From: Zhengitettix transpicula
Lineage: Eukaryota > Arthropoda > Insecta > Orthoptera > Tetrigidae
Assembly: GCA_037074705.1 (NCBI GenBank)
Contig: CM073595.1
Span: forward strand, 67,497,139-67,561,138
Reading direction: 5' to 3'
DNA: 64,000 nt
Shown here piece by piece: positions 11,694 to 25,400 of this stretch; positions within the stretch are counted from its first letter, which is position 1; the number at the start of each line of letters is the position of its first letter. The translations under genes and the position numbers were made by a program. The notes beneath the pieces are model-generated. The model saw only the letters and a program-made list of their open reading frames with translations. It did not search any database and was not told the origin of the DNA.

Positions 11694-14600
11694 TCACTTT
11701 TTCTTAGGTTTCATAGTAAAATACAATATCAGGGCTCCAATGGTTGCATATGTTGCTTTTGTTACCTGAAACAAAACAAGAACATTGTAAGTATAAAAAT
11801 TTATGTCTGATTGAAATTCATGAATACCAAAGATAGCCAATTCAGGCAAAAAGGTAATTAAATACCACACAACGTTTCTGGGATCCTTGTCCCTTTCGTC
11901 AGGTGCTAAGAAGAGCCTAGAGAAAAATAACTGCACTAGTCAGTTTTGAATGTTGTCAACTGACCAGTGCAGTTGTGTTTCTCTATGCTCTTCTTAGCAC
12001 CTACAGAAGGGACAAGGACCCAGAAACATTGTGTGGTATTTATATTACCTTTTTGTCTGAATTGGCTATCTTTCATATTCATTATTCTGTCATTTTCTTT
12101 GTAACACATCTATAAACTATTTTGTACACTACACAATGCAAATTTAAGAGATTTCTGGCAGTTTATAATAGAGAAGTAATGCAGGCCTGTTCCATTGTTT
12201 CTGTACTTACTAATAATCCATCAAACCACTCCTCCAATAGATGGTTACAAACAATACAAAGGGTCTACCACTTTTAATAAGCTGGCTCATTGTGCCAATT
12301 AAATCATTTAATGTCCTCTAAATCTATATCCTCTTAGAACTATATCTGGGAACTTTAAGCACTTCCAGGCTTAAAATTTGCTAGTCTTCATATAAACTTA
12401 GTTTATTTGCCCCATCCTGTGCCTTATTCCCCCCCCCCACCTCCTTGATGAAGCCATGCCATACCATACATCTAACTCTACCATCAAATAAGTGGCACAC
12501 TTATGGGCATCCAAATGCCCCCCCCCCCATGCCAACCTGTTCATGGGACTCCTAGAACAGGCCCACCTAAAAAACTCCTCCCCATTGAAACTGCCTAACC
12601 TTGTTCAAGGTTCATAGAAGACAACTTCATGCTATGGACCCACATACCATATTCATTCCCTATCCAAATTCCTCCACACCTTGAACTCCAAACACCCAGT
12701 AAAGTTCATTCCCCAACCAAAGTGACTTTCCTAGACATTGACATATGCCCGAGTTCTGGCACGATTGACTCATAAAACCCATGAACACGTTCCCAATACC
12801 TGCACTTCACAAATTTCTCCCTTCCATACAGTCCAGCCCTCAGGGGAATATTCTGGCCTCTTACACCAACCGAATCCTCAATGCCTTCATCAATGGAAAC
12901 TATCCCAGAGACTTCCTCCAGAAACAAATAACCTGTGACCTATCAAATCTCTTAACACCGACACACATTCTGGACCAAAACAAGAAAAATAGTTCACCCC
13001 TCACAACAACCTACTTCCCAAGAGTACAAAAAATTGGTTCCATTCTCCGCTTAGCATACACTGGATTGAAATCTAACCTTGACATTAAACTATCCTCCCC
13101 ACCTGCCTAACGATTGACTTCAGACATGCACACAACCTTCGCAATTTACTTGTCCACCCCTGCAAAACCCACCCACCTATGCTGGGTTTCAAACCTTGCA
13201 AGTACGGACAGATTCCATGTATGCCCTATCTTACCACTAACACCACAATATAAGAAATAAGCTGTTACATAGGTCAAACAGAAAGCCTCCTTCCTGAACA
13301 AAACGCAAACCACCACAGTACCGTCAAACTTTCCAAAATTCAATTCCCATTCCACAATACAAACAATTTCAACCAATGCTTTGCACTCATCATCATTAAA
13401 GCTCTACTCCCCCGATTCATTAGAGGCTTAACCCCACCTGAGGAAACTCTGCTTACAACATGTCTTACACTCCAGGCAAAGCCCTGGACTCAACATCCTT
13501 TAAATAGTGCCCTTCCCACCTACCACCCCTACTTGCATGATTCATGCTTGTATGTATGAACAGGCTTATGTATGTATGTGTACACATACATGTGTTTGTA
13601 TGTGGGTGGAAGCATGTTCATGTTTGTATGTATGTATAAAATGCTATGTATGAATGATCACAATCAGAAACTTTTCTATGCCACGACCTTTTCCTGAGAG
13701 AGAAAATTAGTGACCAGATGGGTTGTTTAAGGGCAACTAGCCACATGGTCGTCAAAACTTGCAGTTTGCAGCCAACTGGTGAACGGAATGGTGTAACAGT
13801 CCGTCCTGAAGGAGGAGGCTGATAGCCTCCAAAAATTTTAATAACATCCTTTGGCTCCCTGTGGCTACACCATACTTCAATTTCAGGTAAGCCACAAACT
13901 ATCTCTCTTTCCTCTCCATACCAATATAACAATTATATATGATAAAGAAAGAGCAAGAATAGCATGTCTTACCTGAAACTGAAGAAAATAAGTAGTCCAC
14001 ACTTCTGCTGCAGGAGAACACCATGATCAAAAATTAATGCAAACTTTTTCTTCCTCTTTCCTATCCTATCCACACCTTATTTGAACTGTTATATTATCCT
14101 AAATACGCAACCTTATCCTCTCTCTCATAATGTCTACAGTTGACTACTCTTTTGTTAACACAAAAGCTTCAAAACCAGATAGACAATTTTACATAATAGT
14201 ACACTATACTGCAAGTATACAACAATATTAAATATCTAAAATGAAAAAATTCTGCACGTAATCCCAATTTATACTGAGAAATTCACATATTTTAGAACAA
14301 TTGTGAAGTTTGAAATTAAAAACAGTTCTCATTTCTTAATATATATCAACTACTTAACTATATGTTCAGCAACAATAAAAGGTCTCCCATAACTTCTGTG
14401 TCCTAAAATCTAAATCATCTGTTAAAACAGGCTTGATAGTTATGGTTCAATGCTACATCTATATATATTTGATGCAAGTTTTTTTCAGAATCTTTGATTA
14501 TCCAACTTACAAGAAATTGAAATAATTTATAGACAGTACGAATAACATCTTGAGGTACAGGCACTTTCAGATTTATTGTACGGAGCAGACAAGTGTTAAA

Positions 14601-14985
14601 ACTGTTAATACACGCAAATATACTTCCATTAATTCATTTACAATTGCTCAGCGATTCTACAACATTAAATCTTATCTATCTTCCAAAGAGTGTTCTAATT
14701 GTGGGATATTTGTTACATCACTTTCTTAAATAGTAGCAAAATATGTCCAAAATATCACACAATTGTGGCCAATTTATTAAAAATAAATCCTGTTATTACT
14801 CAGGTCAAATTCTAGTGAAAGATTTAGTATCTACACTCGGTTTTTCGTTGAGAACTGCGGATTATAACTGTGAATCTTAATATATCCACAAAGTTACTTA
14901 CATTTGCTCTTCCTCTGGAAGTTTGACTATTGAAGTACTTGCTTAAGCCCTTCAAGTTCGCATCGTCTACACTGTCGCCAGCCAT
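11694..14985 (-). CDS. ATP5MK: ATP synthase membrane subunit DAPIT (USMG5)
   Basis: This small inner-membrane subunit of mitochondrial F-type ATP synthase stabilises enzyme dimers. Two coding exons: 14985-14902 (MAGDSVDDANLKGLSKYFN to GRAN) and 11765-11694 (VTKATYATIGALILYF to KPKKK-stop), joined in phase 0, giving 51 residues. GLSKYFNSQTSRGRANV followed by one membrane segment and a lysine-rich end is the DAPIT pattern, and the size is right. The start is the only ATG before GLSKYFN. A 5' UTR exon ending at 15070 (CAA/GTAAGG) and spliced to a site just before the ATG is likely. The 3.1-kb intron contains a palindromic repeat, a Penelope-like remnant and foldback elements. Confidence 0.94.
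11800..12095. repeat. Palindromic dispersed repeat in DAPIT intron
   Basis: The left arm (about 11815-11935) includes GATAGCCAATTCAGGCAAAA, ACACAACGTTTCTGGGATCC and TTTCGTCAGGTGCTAAG. The right arm (about 11960-12085) carries the inverse, with CTTCTTAGCACCTACAG and GTCTGAATTGGCTATCTTTC. A related copy lies at 61670-62110. The arms resemble the foldback ends of the Penelope-type element at 37692 in carrying an ACGTTTC core, but I see no coding sequence between them. Confidence 0.75.
12420..13530 (+). mobile_element. Decayed Penelope-like retroelement
   Basis: A C-rich segment with a broken plus-strand frame. Recognisable pieces are YFPRVQKIGSILRLAYTGLK at about 13012-13070, then NLRNLLVHPCKTHPP, then CYIGQTE near 13275 and FNQCFALIIIKALLP near 13370. 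This order (end of reverse transcriptase, a conserved NLRDLLV-type segment, then a GIY-YIG-like YIGQT) is that of Penelope-like elements. Stops and frameshifts interrupt it throughout, so it is inactive. It lies antisense in the DAPIT intron. Confidence 0.65.
13725..14000. mobile_element. Foldback MITE in DAPIT intron
   Basis: Contains GGAATGGTGTAACAGTCCG, TGAAGGAGGAGGCTG, then TGGCTACACCATACTTC and TTCAATTTCAGGTAAGCC, ending CTCTTTCCTCTCCATACC. A second inverted end follows at 13965-14000 (TCTTACCTGAAACTGAAG). The family signature TTTCAG/GTAAG is perfect here on the plus strand. Confidence 0.7.
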
Positions 14986-15070
14986 AATCTGTTTTTTCAA
15001 ACGAAATTGTTAAATTAATAATAAATATTTATACTTAAATATTACGGCTTATGATAACTATAACCTTACT

Positions 15071-15269
15071 TGATTTTTTTTCGATTCCTTGAATATAGCA
15101 GAAATTTCTTCCTTCTCTCTGGCTTTCCTTTCCACTACCCAGCTCTACGAAAGAAGAACAGACGCAAAGCTATGCACTCCGGAAGATATTTCACGTGAAT
15201 GTATTCTGAAATAGCACACGGTTTATTATAGGAGTAACTTTTCGAAACTATCAAATTAGTTCATTTACA
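15071..15269. promoter_or_regulatory. Likely bidirectional promoter of DAPIT
   Basis: This interval separates the 5' end of DAPIT (minus) from a candidate plus-strand first exon at 15270. It is less AT-rich than its surroundings and holds CTACCCAGCTCTACG and TCCGGAAG (an ETS-type core near 15180). No TATA box is evident. The assignment rests on position. Confidence 0.35.
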
Positions 15270-15775
15270 ATGGATGAGATGGATAATAAAACCATAGATA
15301 CACACTCAAATGTAAATGAAGTTAAGTAAGGAAGTTTTCGTTTAGTTGATATTGAAAGAATAAATCGTTTGAAATAATTTCGAAAAAATATTAAAAAAAT
15401 AAGTTCCATTCATCTTATTTGTATAGTGAAATATAAGGCAGCCAAAGAATCAAGGTTCACTAAAAATAATTGCTTAGAAAGAAGATATTTTAATGAATAA
15501 TCAAGTGGCATTTAGTATACCGTTATTTTTGTATCATTTGTAGATAACTTTACATCACATCTTTATCCACGTTAACAACAATTTTGCGTTCTTTATATAA
15601 TTATTTTTATAAAGCCGACTCTAAATAAAATAATTATAGCTAATGGGACTGGTGGAATATTTTAAGTATCGCCTTGTTTTCTTCGCGCAGGGTAATTATT
15701 TACTACAGTTCTGTCTCATATCCCGTCAATTTTGAAAACAACAGTTTTTATGAATTGTTAATGTTGTTGCTCTAG
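15270..15775 (+). CDS. Candidate small two-exon gene, unrecognised
   Basis: An ATG at 15270 opens MDEMDNKTIDTHSNVNEV and ends at a strong donor (TTAA/GTAAGG, 15325). An acceptor at 15690 (TTTTCTTCGCGCAG) would continue in phase as KVIIYYSSVSYPVNF and stop at 15773-15775, for 46 residues. I recognise no family. The divergent position next to the DAPIT promoter and the good splice sites are the only support; it may be a non-coding divergent transcript or the first exon of something else. Confidence 0.22.
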
Positions 15776-18410
15776 TGCAACCACCAGAGAAAAGCTCTTA
15801 AATACTCTGCTACCCATCAACATTGACAACTCAATTATACATAAGCTTCACATTTATTTGACTGGCCCAATAAGTAAAAGGTCTGTTTCCTTGATTTAAA
15901 TCTGCATTTAAACCTAAGTCTCCACGGTTCTTCAAAACTAGGCAAAATTAATTTTGCAACCCCTTCATGCTTTCTTCTACCATATATAAAGGAACTTTTC
16001 TTGCTATTATTCAATTGGAGTTTTAAAACTAAATAATTATTCTTTCATGTAAAAGAAACTGCTTTGAAAAATATCTGAATTGCAACAAAAATTAGGCATA
16101 GGCTGTATGTAATTCACCTTATTTACACATTCCTTTAATTACAAGTTTTTGGGCTTATGTTCTATACTGTGGAGTTACCCCAAGAAATTCAATCATTGTT
16201 TCTAGAATGGTTATTTAAAATAAATAAACCAAAATGAAAGCTCACTTCAAACCAAAATGCTTTAGTTGGCTCTTTCCCATGCTGATGACATTTCAGATAA
16301 GCTTCTAAACAAAGTTGGAATTTATTTCTGCATTGTATCTTAAGCAATTAAGAGAATTATATTATAAATAGTGTAGATTTTTGTAAATTAATTGTTCTCG
16401 AGTTTTATAACATTTAAATAATTGTTTTATGTCATGGAATCTTTATCCCCATAATTACACCTGCATATTTCTTGTAGTCTGAATTGCCCAATTTCATTAG
16501 CAGATAACTTTGGTAAATAGTGACTTGATATATTTAGTATAATAATTTAAAATTTAACATTAAATAATGAGAACTCAAGACTAAATAAATTATCTATACT
16601 TAAAAATATATTATCTTCCAAAAAAAGTGTGTTTGATATTTGAGACAGATAAATACTTTTAGGGATGATATTGATAGATGTGTATAATTTTAACCCCTTA
16701 CAGCATGGGAAAGGACCTCCCTTAGGGGTGGCGTCACTTTACATAAAAACAACAGAGATTCGAGCCAATAAAATCTGAGAAAACCTGCAGATAAGGTTGA
16801 GAATCTTATTTTCATTTTACCAAGAGTATGCCTGAGCATATACTTTCCTTGTTCACAAAGTAGAAAGCTGGTCCGGTAAATTCATTTCGTGTTGGAGAGA
16901 AAGCTCCAATTGAGATTGCAGACCTTTTCTGTCCACAATGGTTTTCAAAAGTTTTATAAAATTTTAAATTTGATATTTCAAGATGTAATTGAATAATAAA
17001 CCATTCTTAGCATACAAACAGGGTATTATTATTATTATTACAACACAGTTTGCTTTTAACTGAAAAGTATTACAATATCATCTCCAAATAAGTGTAAATT
17101 TAAATTACAATTGCAAAATAATCATACTGATATGATCATCATGCCATATAACTTGGATAGTAACTTGTAAATGATTTATCAGAGCAACAACCCAATGGAC
17201 TATCATGTTTCCATATTTTGTTATGAATTTATACGATTCTCCTGTGGTACGCTTTGTCTCTTAGTCACATTAATTTTGGTATAAAACTGCATTCATTTAG
17301 ATTTTCATTTCTCACAAACCACTGAGCATTATTATAATGATTAGCAATTCAAACTTGAAAAAGGTAATCAAAATTAAAGATTTGAATGTAAGAAGACATG
17401 GGTTATTAATTGAAAAGACTATTAAGAAATAATGCAAATAAAAAATTATTAGCTTTCATGGAAATTTTTATTTAAGAATTGTTATAATAATTTGTATAAA
17501 ACAAACCAAGGCTGAAAAATGCTTAATATAAACATTACTTGAGACTGTAAAAAAACATTGTGAATAAATAATAGAAAAATATGTTTGATAATGTCATATT
17601 AACCTTCTTATATGTTAAGAGAATTGTATAATATAACATAGTCAAATAACTGGCAGTTGGAGTCAATGACAAATTGCATTTATACTAGACATTTTCAGCG
17701 AGCCTGGTAAAATGAAAGTATTGTTTACCTGCAAATATTTCTGGTAAAATTTTATTAAGAATATTTGAGGTTAATAATAAATTGTTTTTACCACACACTC
17801 TATGAACATATTTATAGAACTTATAGTTTACGACAGAGTTTTGAGATCATGATGAATACCGTTTGATTTCCTGTAGGCAATTCTACTAGGTATTCCAGTA
17901 TTCTTGAAAATTTAAGAAAAAGTGGATGTGTTTATCACATGAAGTGCATAAACTTAGTTCCAATCACTCATTACACCAATTCCACATTACATCATAACTA
18001 TAAAAGTAAAATAAACATTTGAATACTTAAATAATATTGCCCACTTTTCAGTATCACATTTCACCATCATTCAACAAAACAAAAGAACCACATATTATTA
18101 AATTGAGTGCAGTGCACACACTTCACAAGATACAACAATCACTAGAAGTTTCCCAATGTATACAAGTCTAAAAAAGTCAGTTTTGTTTTCAGTTTTTTTG
18201 GATCCAATGAAAGACTATGACAGGAATATCCTGTTATAGAACATTTTGTTTTAACATAAAATTCATTTAATTAATACCAGTTACATGGCCTTTTGCCATA
18301 GAGTTCAAACTCCAAGTTGCATATCAATTTGTAACTCATATGGCCAGGTACAAACTTGGCAGCAAAATTTACTATAAATTTAACACAGTCTATAGAAATA
18401 AATAGAAAAT
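15776..18410. other. Intergenic stretch before PAIP1
   Basis: AT-rich, with no coding exon I can support. It includes the 3' UTR of PAIP1 at its right end, a short (ATT)n at about 17026-17042, and one fragment of the tandem-array repeat at 16690-16815. Nothing else is recognised. Confidence 0.5.
16690..16815. repeat. Single fragment of the array-forming dispersed repeat
   Basis: The segment ACCCCTTACAGCATGGGAAA then GGACCTCCCTTAGGGG is the inverse of the unit core seen at 62500-62530 (GGGTGCTCCTTTCCCATG, TGTAAGGGGTT). It matches in the same orientation as the units at 31700-32870. Confidence 0.65.
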
Positions 18411-21400
18411 TTACTTTTGTAATGATAATTTGAGGAACTCTTCATACGCTGCTTCAATTTCTTCATCCATCTCCTCCTCACCATCAGGTCCCCAAAAAAT
18501 CTCATCCTCCTCTTCCCTGCAATAAAAAAGTATGTAAAATCAACAATATTCTAAAATTATGGATGCTTAAAAATTAAAAGAAAACTTACTCAGCATCTGT
18601 TGGGTCTAAGTTGGCTTCATTTTGTAGAAACAAGGTTTCTTCTTGTGTTAGAACATTCCCATCCGGTCCATAAAAGACTGGTTCATTTTGCTGCACATGA
18701 ATTTGAAAAAAAAACTTATATTATCAAAAAGTAAGTGCAAGTTAATGATAATTTCATAAAAATAATTCAAGAATCAAATAAACTAGTGGATAAATTAATT
18801 TTTTAAGAAAGAAAAAATTATTAATATTTCTACTTTTTGCAGAATAGGACAAAAATTTGAACAAGATGCATTTCAGAAATATTTAATTAAGTTACCATTT
18901 CAGACACGGAAGATATAATTATCAATGGAGAACAAATTAAACCATGCACAGTATGATTATGAAATTCATTATTTCCAGTATTCTGAAAAATTAGTTGTTT
19001 CCTTAAATTAATGCAAATTATCTTTAATTTTTGTACAAGGTTTAATTTATATTTGTTCTGCTATTTCTGATTTTTTTTGTACTGTGGATTTTGACTGTCT
19101 TCCCCTTTTATCTGTACAGTAGATAGCTTCCAATATGGGAAAAAATATGACACAAATTCTAACACTATGTAACTCATAACTTCATATTCTGAGGAGCATT
19201 ACTGCATGATACTATAATCTTTAGTTTAACAGAAATTTGTTAAATATTCACATAGAAAATATTGTAACAACAGTGATTTGCTGATTTAGCTGAATCCAAG
19301 TGTAGAATGAAATCATACTGTCATTTCCAAGGCAAGTCTAGTTCTAACCTATAATATTAATGCATGTTTATATTTACACAGTTTATTACATGCACAATTC
19401 TATTTCAACTTAATTTTATTATACAAATTCTATTAAGCTATTCCTTTTTATTATTCCCTCATTCCCAAATACACTTTGAAGTAAGACCAATAATTTTTAA
19501 ACTTATTTTACAAAGTTCCCACAAAACAGTTTCACAGAAAATATTAACTTTTCAAATATTTTATTTATATATATATATATATAATTGCAATTATTTTTAA
19601 CCATGTCTAATCCTTACTAATATCATTAATATATATGCATACACACACATACCAATAATGGAGAGGGAACAGGTGGTGTGGAGTCTGTCGGCCAAGTAAC
19701 AACCCATGGCTCTCGCCACACTGTATGAGAAAGCTGTTTCACACTATTCACCATTTCACATGTGATGCCAAGTAATTTTCCACTTCTTGCTACATTATTC
19801 AGTTTTTCCAAAACAGAGACAACTCCGTCTCGGTCAACCCAGTAAAGCTGTTTGCCAGCCATCTGAAATTTGGATTAACAAATGATAATTTTCTAATTCA
19901 ACTATAAAAACAGTCATGTAAATAAATGTTATAAGCATAATAAAATCAATTTCAGTTTTCCTGAGCACATATAAATACATAGATAGATACATGGAATGTA
20001 TTTCAGAGAGAAAAAACAAATTATATTATAGTTTTAATTGCAAGCATATATAGCCAGGAAGTATAAAATCTTTACACTTATACCAATATCACTTGGTTGT
20101 CATTCAAGCGTAAAGTATTTAAGGATAAGACAATGATAAAATTTGAGTAAGTTAAAAGTATACACTATTTAAACAAAAAAGAATAATTGATATCATTGGA
20201 TTTATTGGCTGTTTTTATAATTTACTAGCTTGGTGCTTGATGTTGCCTGGGTATTTATTTATATAAACCCAAATAAGTATTTAATGATATAATAATATAT
20301 TATTCATGAAGTTATTTAACCTACTTCTGGAGAGGGAATGTTATTTTCATAATAACCAGTACACTGACACACTGTACCTTAATCGAGTCCAAACTGCATG
20401 AAACTGTCACAAATATATAAGAAAGTTCAATATATACCCAGTTCACTGAACCCACCCAAAACACTCCCCATACTCCAATAGAGTAATACTTCCAGGACCG
20501 TAAGAGAGTCTAAAATACTCCCAGTACCGTAAGAGTAAAAAACATTCCCAGCACCTTAAAAAAGCAAAAAAACATCCTCAGTACACTAAGATATGGTGTC
20601 TAATAGTCAAAAATACTAATCATACCTCAAGAGAGTTAAAGGTTCTCCTGATATTTAATGAAAATCAAAATTTATTCCCGCACATTTAAAGCATAAAAAG
20701 ATACTCCCAATACCTTCAGACAACCAAAAACACTGCCAGCACTTTAAGTGTCAAAATTACTTCCGATACTGTATAAAGGGGAAAATAATGCAATTGGCCT
20801 AAGTGTGTCAAAATTAATTAAATAGGAAAATTCTCCGGGTATCTTAAAAATAATAAAAAATAATTCCAGTATTCTTCCTAAGAGAATCAAACATACTCCC
20901 AGTGTCTTTAGAGAAGCATAAATACTCCTGGTACCAGATACTATAAAAATACTATTTGTACCTTAAGATAATTAACAATACTCCTTGTGTATTGAGAGAG
21001 TAAAAAATATTCTTGGTACCCTAAGAGACTTTAAAAAATTGAATATCAGAATTAAACTTAGTGAATTCTATAACACTGGATTGGACACCAATCTTGGTTG
21101 TTTTCATATTATAATTATGGAACAGCCATTCAAATTCAAAGATTGAAGTCTTTCCGGGTGTAAATGTTCGATAAACAGTTCTCGGTTTTCACACCCAAAC
21201 ATCAAATTTTATTTATTAGAAGATATATCACATGATTGTGTGTGGATAGTTATCAAACATCTGTTCATACCTTGTCACAGTCTACAACCATCATAGTGCA
21301 GTTTTGTGTTAAAGAAGTAGACATTGAATTGTACTTTATTCTACTAAAGTAGAGGCATTATAGGAACAAAAATTAAAATTCAATGCCAATTCTTTTCATA

Positions 21401-22349
21401 TTGAACAAAAACAATAATTATTCTTTGAGAAATCTCTAATAAGCATATCAACTCAACTTTGTCACAAAATGAAAAATATAATACAATTCCTAATGACAAT
21501 TAAATTACCTCCTACAGGAAAGTAAAAGTAAACAAAAAATACATTTATCATATATATATATAAGAGCATATATGGAAAATGTGACAAGGTCAAATTATTT
21601 ATTTATATATACATATAAAACAATAATTCAGATGTCAGAATAATTAAAATAATTGGAAAGGAAAGAGAGAAAGGTGGTGGCTTAAATGAAATTGAAGCTC
21701 AGCACCACCATTCAGGACAGGAGGTATCACAATACATGTTAGGCCTAGTGTGTATTATTATACATAGAAAAATACTACTAATGAGATTGAGTACCTTCAA
21801 TAGTTGGCAAACAGTTTTTATATTTTCCTCAGTCACTTCATTTAGCATGAAATGTATCATCTTACAGATTTCTTTAGAAAACATTTCTGGGATACTGTCA
21901 TACAACTGTAGAAAGAGTTCACCAGAAAATAATAAGAATCCAAATGCTTTGTTTGAATCATTTTGCAAAGTCCACAAGCTAAACTGAACTTCTTCTTTCC
22001 ATCTGTTAAATATAAAATTTATAAGTGAGAAATGTTCACTTAATAATAAGTAAATTCAAATATTACCAGTGAAACTTGATAAGAACACTGACAAAATATT
22101 AAGAGAGAAAAATGCAGGAAAGCATAGTCTGTACACAGTGTGCATTGCTCCTAAGGAAATTTTCCTCTGACATGGTGACACCAGCTCTTAATTTCAAGCA
22201 AGTCATTAATTCTCCCACTTCCATTGCTGCCTTATCAATATGAATTCACTTTATTATAACAATACTGAGAGAACAGTTACCTCACCATTCAGACCTTTCT
22301 TGAAAAATTTGAAATACCATTTCTCCCCAGCCTGACTACACCAATTGTT

Positions 22350-22411
<62 letters not shown>

Positions 22412-25400
22412 TGGATATGCCAATCTTCAATTTCAGGGTAAGTCACCAACTATCTTTTTCCTTTCCACACAAATTATCTTTATATATACATAGTGAGGAT
22501 GTAACATTGTCAAAATAATAATATAATTTGTATGGAAAGGAAAGAGAGATAGTTGGTGGCTTACCCTGAAATTGAAGATCGGCATATCTACTCGTGACAG
22601 AAGATTCTTCAAATGCTCTCAGCCACTTTCTTCAGGAAATGGAGTAATGTTCTGTTCACTGGCTGGCTGCGGAGTATGGAACATAACTCTCTTTCCTGAA
22701 GAAGGCAACTGAGGGCTTCTGAAAATTTGAAGAACTTACCGTTGTTCTTGGGTGTCAATGCTTCAATTTCAGGTAAGCCACCAAGAATCTCTCCTTCCTT
22801 TCCATAGAAATTATCTTAATTATTTTGACAATGTCACATCCTTTATATATATCCCCAGATATAAAAATATCCTTTCCACAATACTCCTAACCTGCCCAAG
22901 AGTTGCCTTCAGGTACCCTCACAAACCTCTGCAACATTCTCGTCCACCCTTGTAGGCGTCACACTCCCCCCATAAATCCAGGTTGTCAGCCTTGCGGTAG
23001 GAACAGGTGCCTTTATCCTTCAATCTACTACAATCAGTCAGTCTTCTCACATAGCCACCTACAAAATCAATGGAAACATTACCTGTGCCTCCTTACACAT
23101 AATTTACCAGATTTAACCTCTTTGTACATTGGCCAAACAAAATGACCTCTTCCTGACCACATTGCTAATCTCCACACGACTGTCTAAAACACAATTGTCA
23201 ATAGCTGGTCATGTCCAGAGCCATAAGAACAACAATTTCAACCAGCGTTTCATACAGGCCCTCCTTAAAACCTTACCTCCCAATCCCCAATTCATCAGAT
23301 GCTGAACTCCACCACATTGCCTACACTTCAGGCAAAGATCTGGACTCAAATTCTCTAAAAACTGCCTTTCCATAATCACACACTCCCTTACTCTATGACT
23401 TTACATTACATCTTACCTTCCACCTATATGTCTGAGTGTGAATGTCTATATATTTGTGTGGGGGGAATATGAATATATACACGTTTATATGTACAAGGGT
23501 ATGTATATTTCTGTTATTTCTCTCAAAGTTTTTTGCTCGTGACCTTTCCTTGAAAGAGAGTTCTTGGCTCTGTTGGGTGTCAAATGTCATAGTTAACAGC
23601 TGGTCTCTGGAGTACAATTCAACAATGTGTGGTCAACCAGTACATGAGACAGAATCTGACCTGAAAAGGGATCTTAGGCCTCTATAAATTTGATAAGCTC
23701 CTTTTTAGTTGACCTGTTGTCTACAGCACATGACACTTTCTCTTTCCCCCATCCTTCCTTTCAATATACATAGTTTTGGAAGACCGTATCAAAATGAATC
23801 TATTTTAAGCAAAATGTTCCATCAAATGTAGATTTTCCTGTTGAATTTGATAATTATAGAGAACACAATTTCAACCTCGGTTATATCTTATGTGGAACAA
23901 TTAGAGATGCCATAGTCATAAGGTGGGAATAATAGCAGAGGTAGCTGTTGAAACATTATGTTCTGCACAATACAAACTGCGTTGAAGACAGAGAAATCTA
24001 CATGTAATATACTCCATTTTCAAAAACCAATTAAATGTAGTACATAATTTCCCAATATAGTTGGAACCAATTACAGAAATATGCTACAATTAACCTTACC
24101 TTTCTAGCAAACAAACTTTGAAATTGGTTTTTTGTAGCAGTGCAGAATTCATCAGTTCTCGACATAATCTTGCTCCATTGTAACGGAAGTTCCTTTCATA
24201 TATGGACTGTTAATAGAAACAGGAAAAAAACATGAATGTAGATCATGAGTTCAACAAGATATGTGGAAGAAAATGGAATTAAAATTATTATTTTAAAGAA
24301 ATATTGAAATTATTTTCGTAGCACTGGTATGTGGTACCTGGTCAACAACAAGATCCACCATTTTTGTTATAGTAGACGCTGTAAGTTTGTATGCCTTTAC
24401 ACTTCTAAAAAAATTCTCAGTGAGAACAATAAACCGTCCAGGACTCAATGTAATGTCAGTCATTAAGCACACAAAGAGATTTATAACTTCCTTCTCGTTC
24501 TGGGATTCTTTTGTGGAGTGATCCTGTGGTGCCTAAAATAAAAAAATAAAAAAAATAAGCAGCAGATGGATACAGCTGATTACAATATTTTACAAAATAT
24601 CAGGAAGTATTCTTGGAATACAAAGCCTATATTTAGAACCATTGTTATACAAACATCGCAGTAATTATATTCATTGATTGAGTCTATTACAAAAAATTCC
24701 AGTCTACCATTTACATACTATTGTATTTTCTTATATGAGTAGCTTTAAGTATTTTAGCATTGTTATCACTAATTTATTACTATATTTATATTGGTATTTA
24801 TTACTTTTCCTGAGAACTAATAGATGAAATAAATTAAATTTAAAAAATTGGATTCACTTTCGAAACTATGCCTATGTTATTACTACTCCATAGATAACAA
24901 TTAGAGATGGGTCAGAGTTGCTCCATGATGGGAGCTAGCTTTTCAACTCTCTCTCCTTGTGCACAGTCATTTGAAAGAGCTTTCTGCTCCTGTTTGAGCT
25001 GTTGCACAAAGGTGGAAGGGATGTCGCTCAAAGAGCAAAGCTCTGCAGACCATTCAGTCCCTAGTTCAGGGCAAGCAGAGAGCTGCTCCTAGGAAGGAGT
25101 CGTTCATTTGAAAGACTCGCTCAAAAGTGACCCATCTCTAATCACAATTAATTTGATTATGAGATTCAAAATACAAATACAATCTATACACCATCTAACC
25201 AAGACTGTTTGCTAGGATTACTATTGATCTATCAAACAGATTCAGACAAACTTTCTCACACTGTATTAACACCTAAATGATACTGTGGTATATAGATAGG
25301 CTTGTTAAGAATTATTTAATATTTAAGTAAATCTGAAATTTATAATTTAATAAATAAACAGTAAAACACATTTTAGTTATATCCATCATAGGCATAGGCA

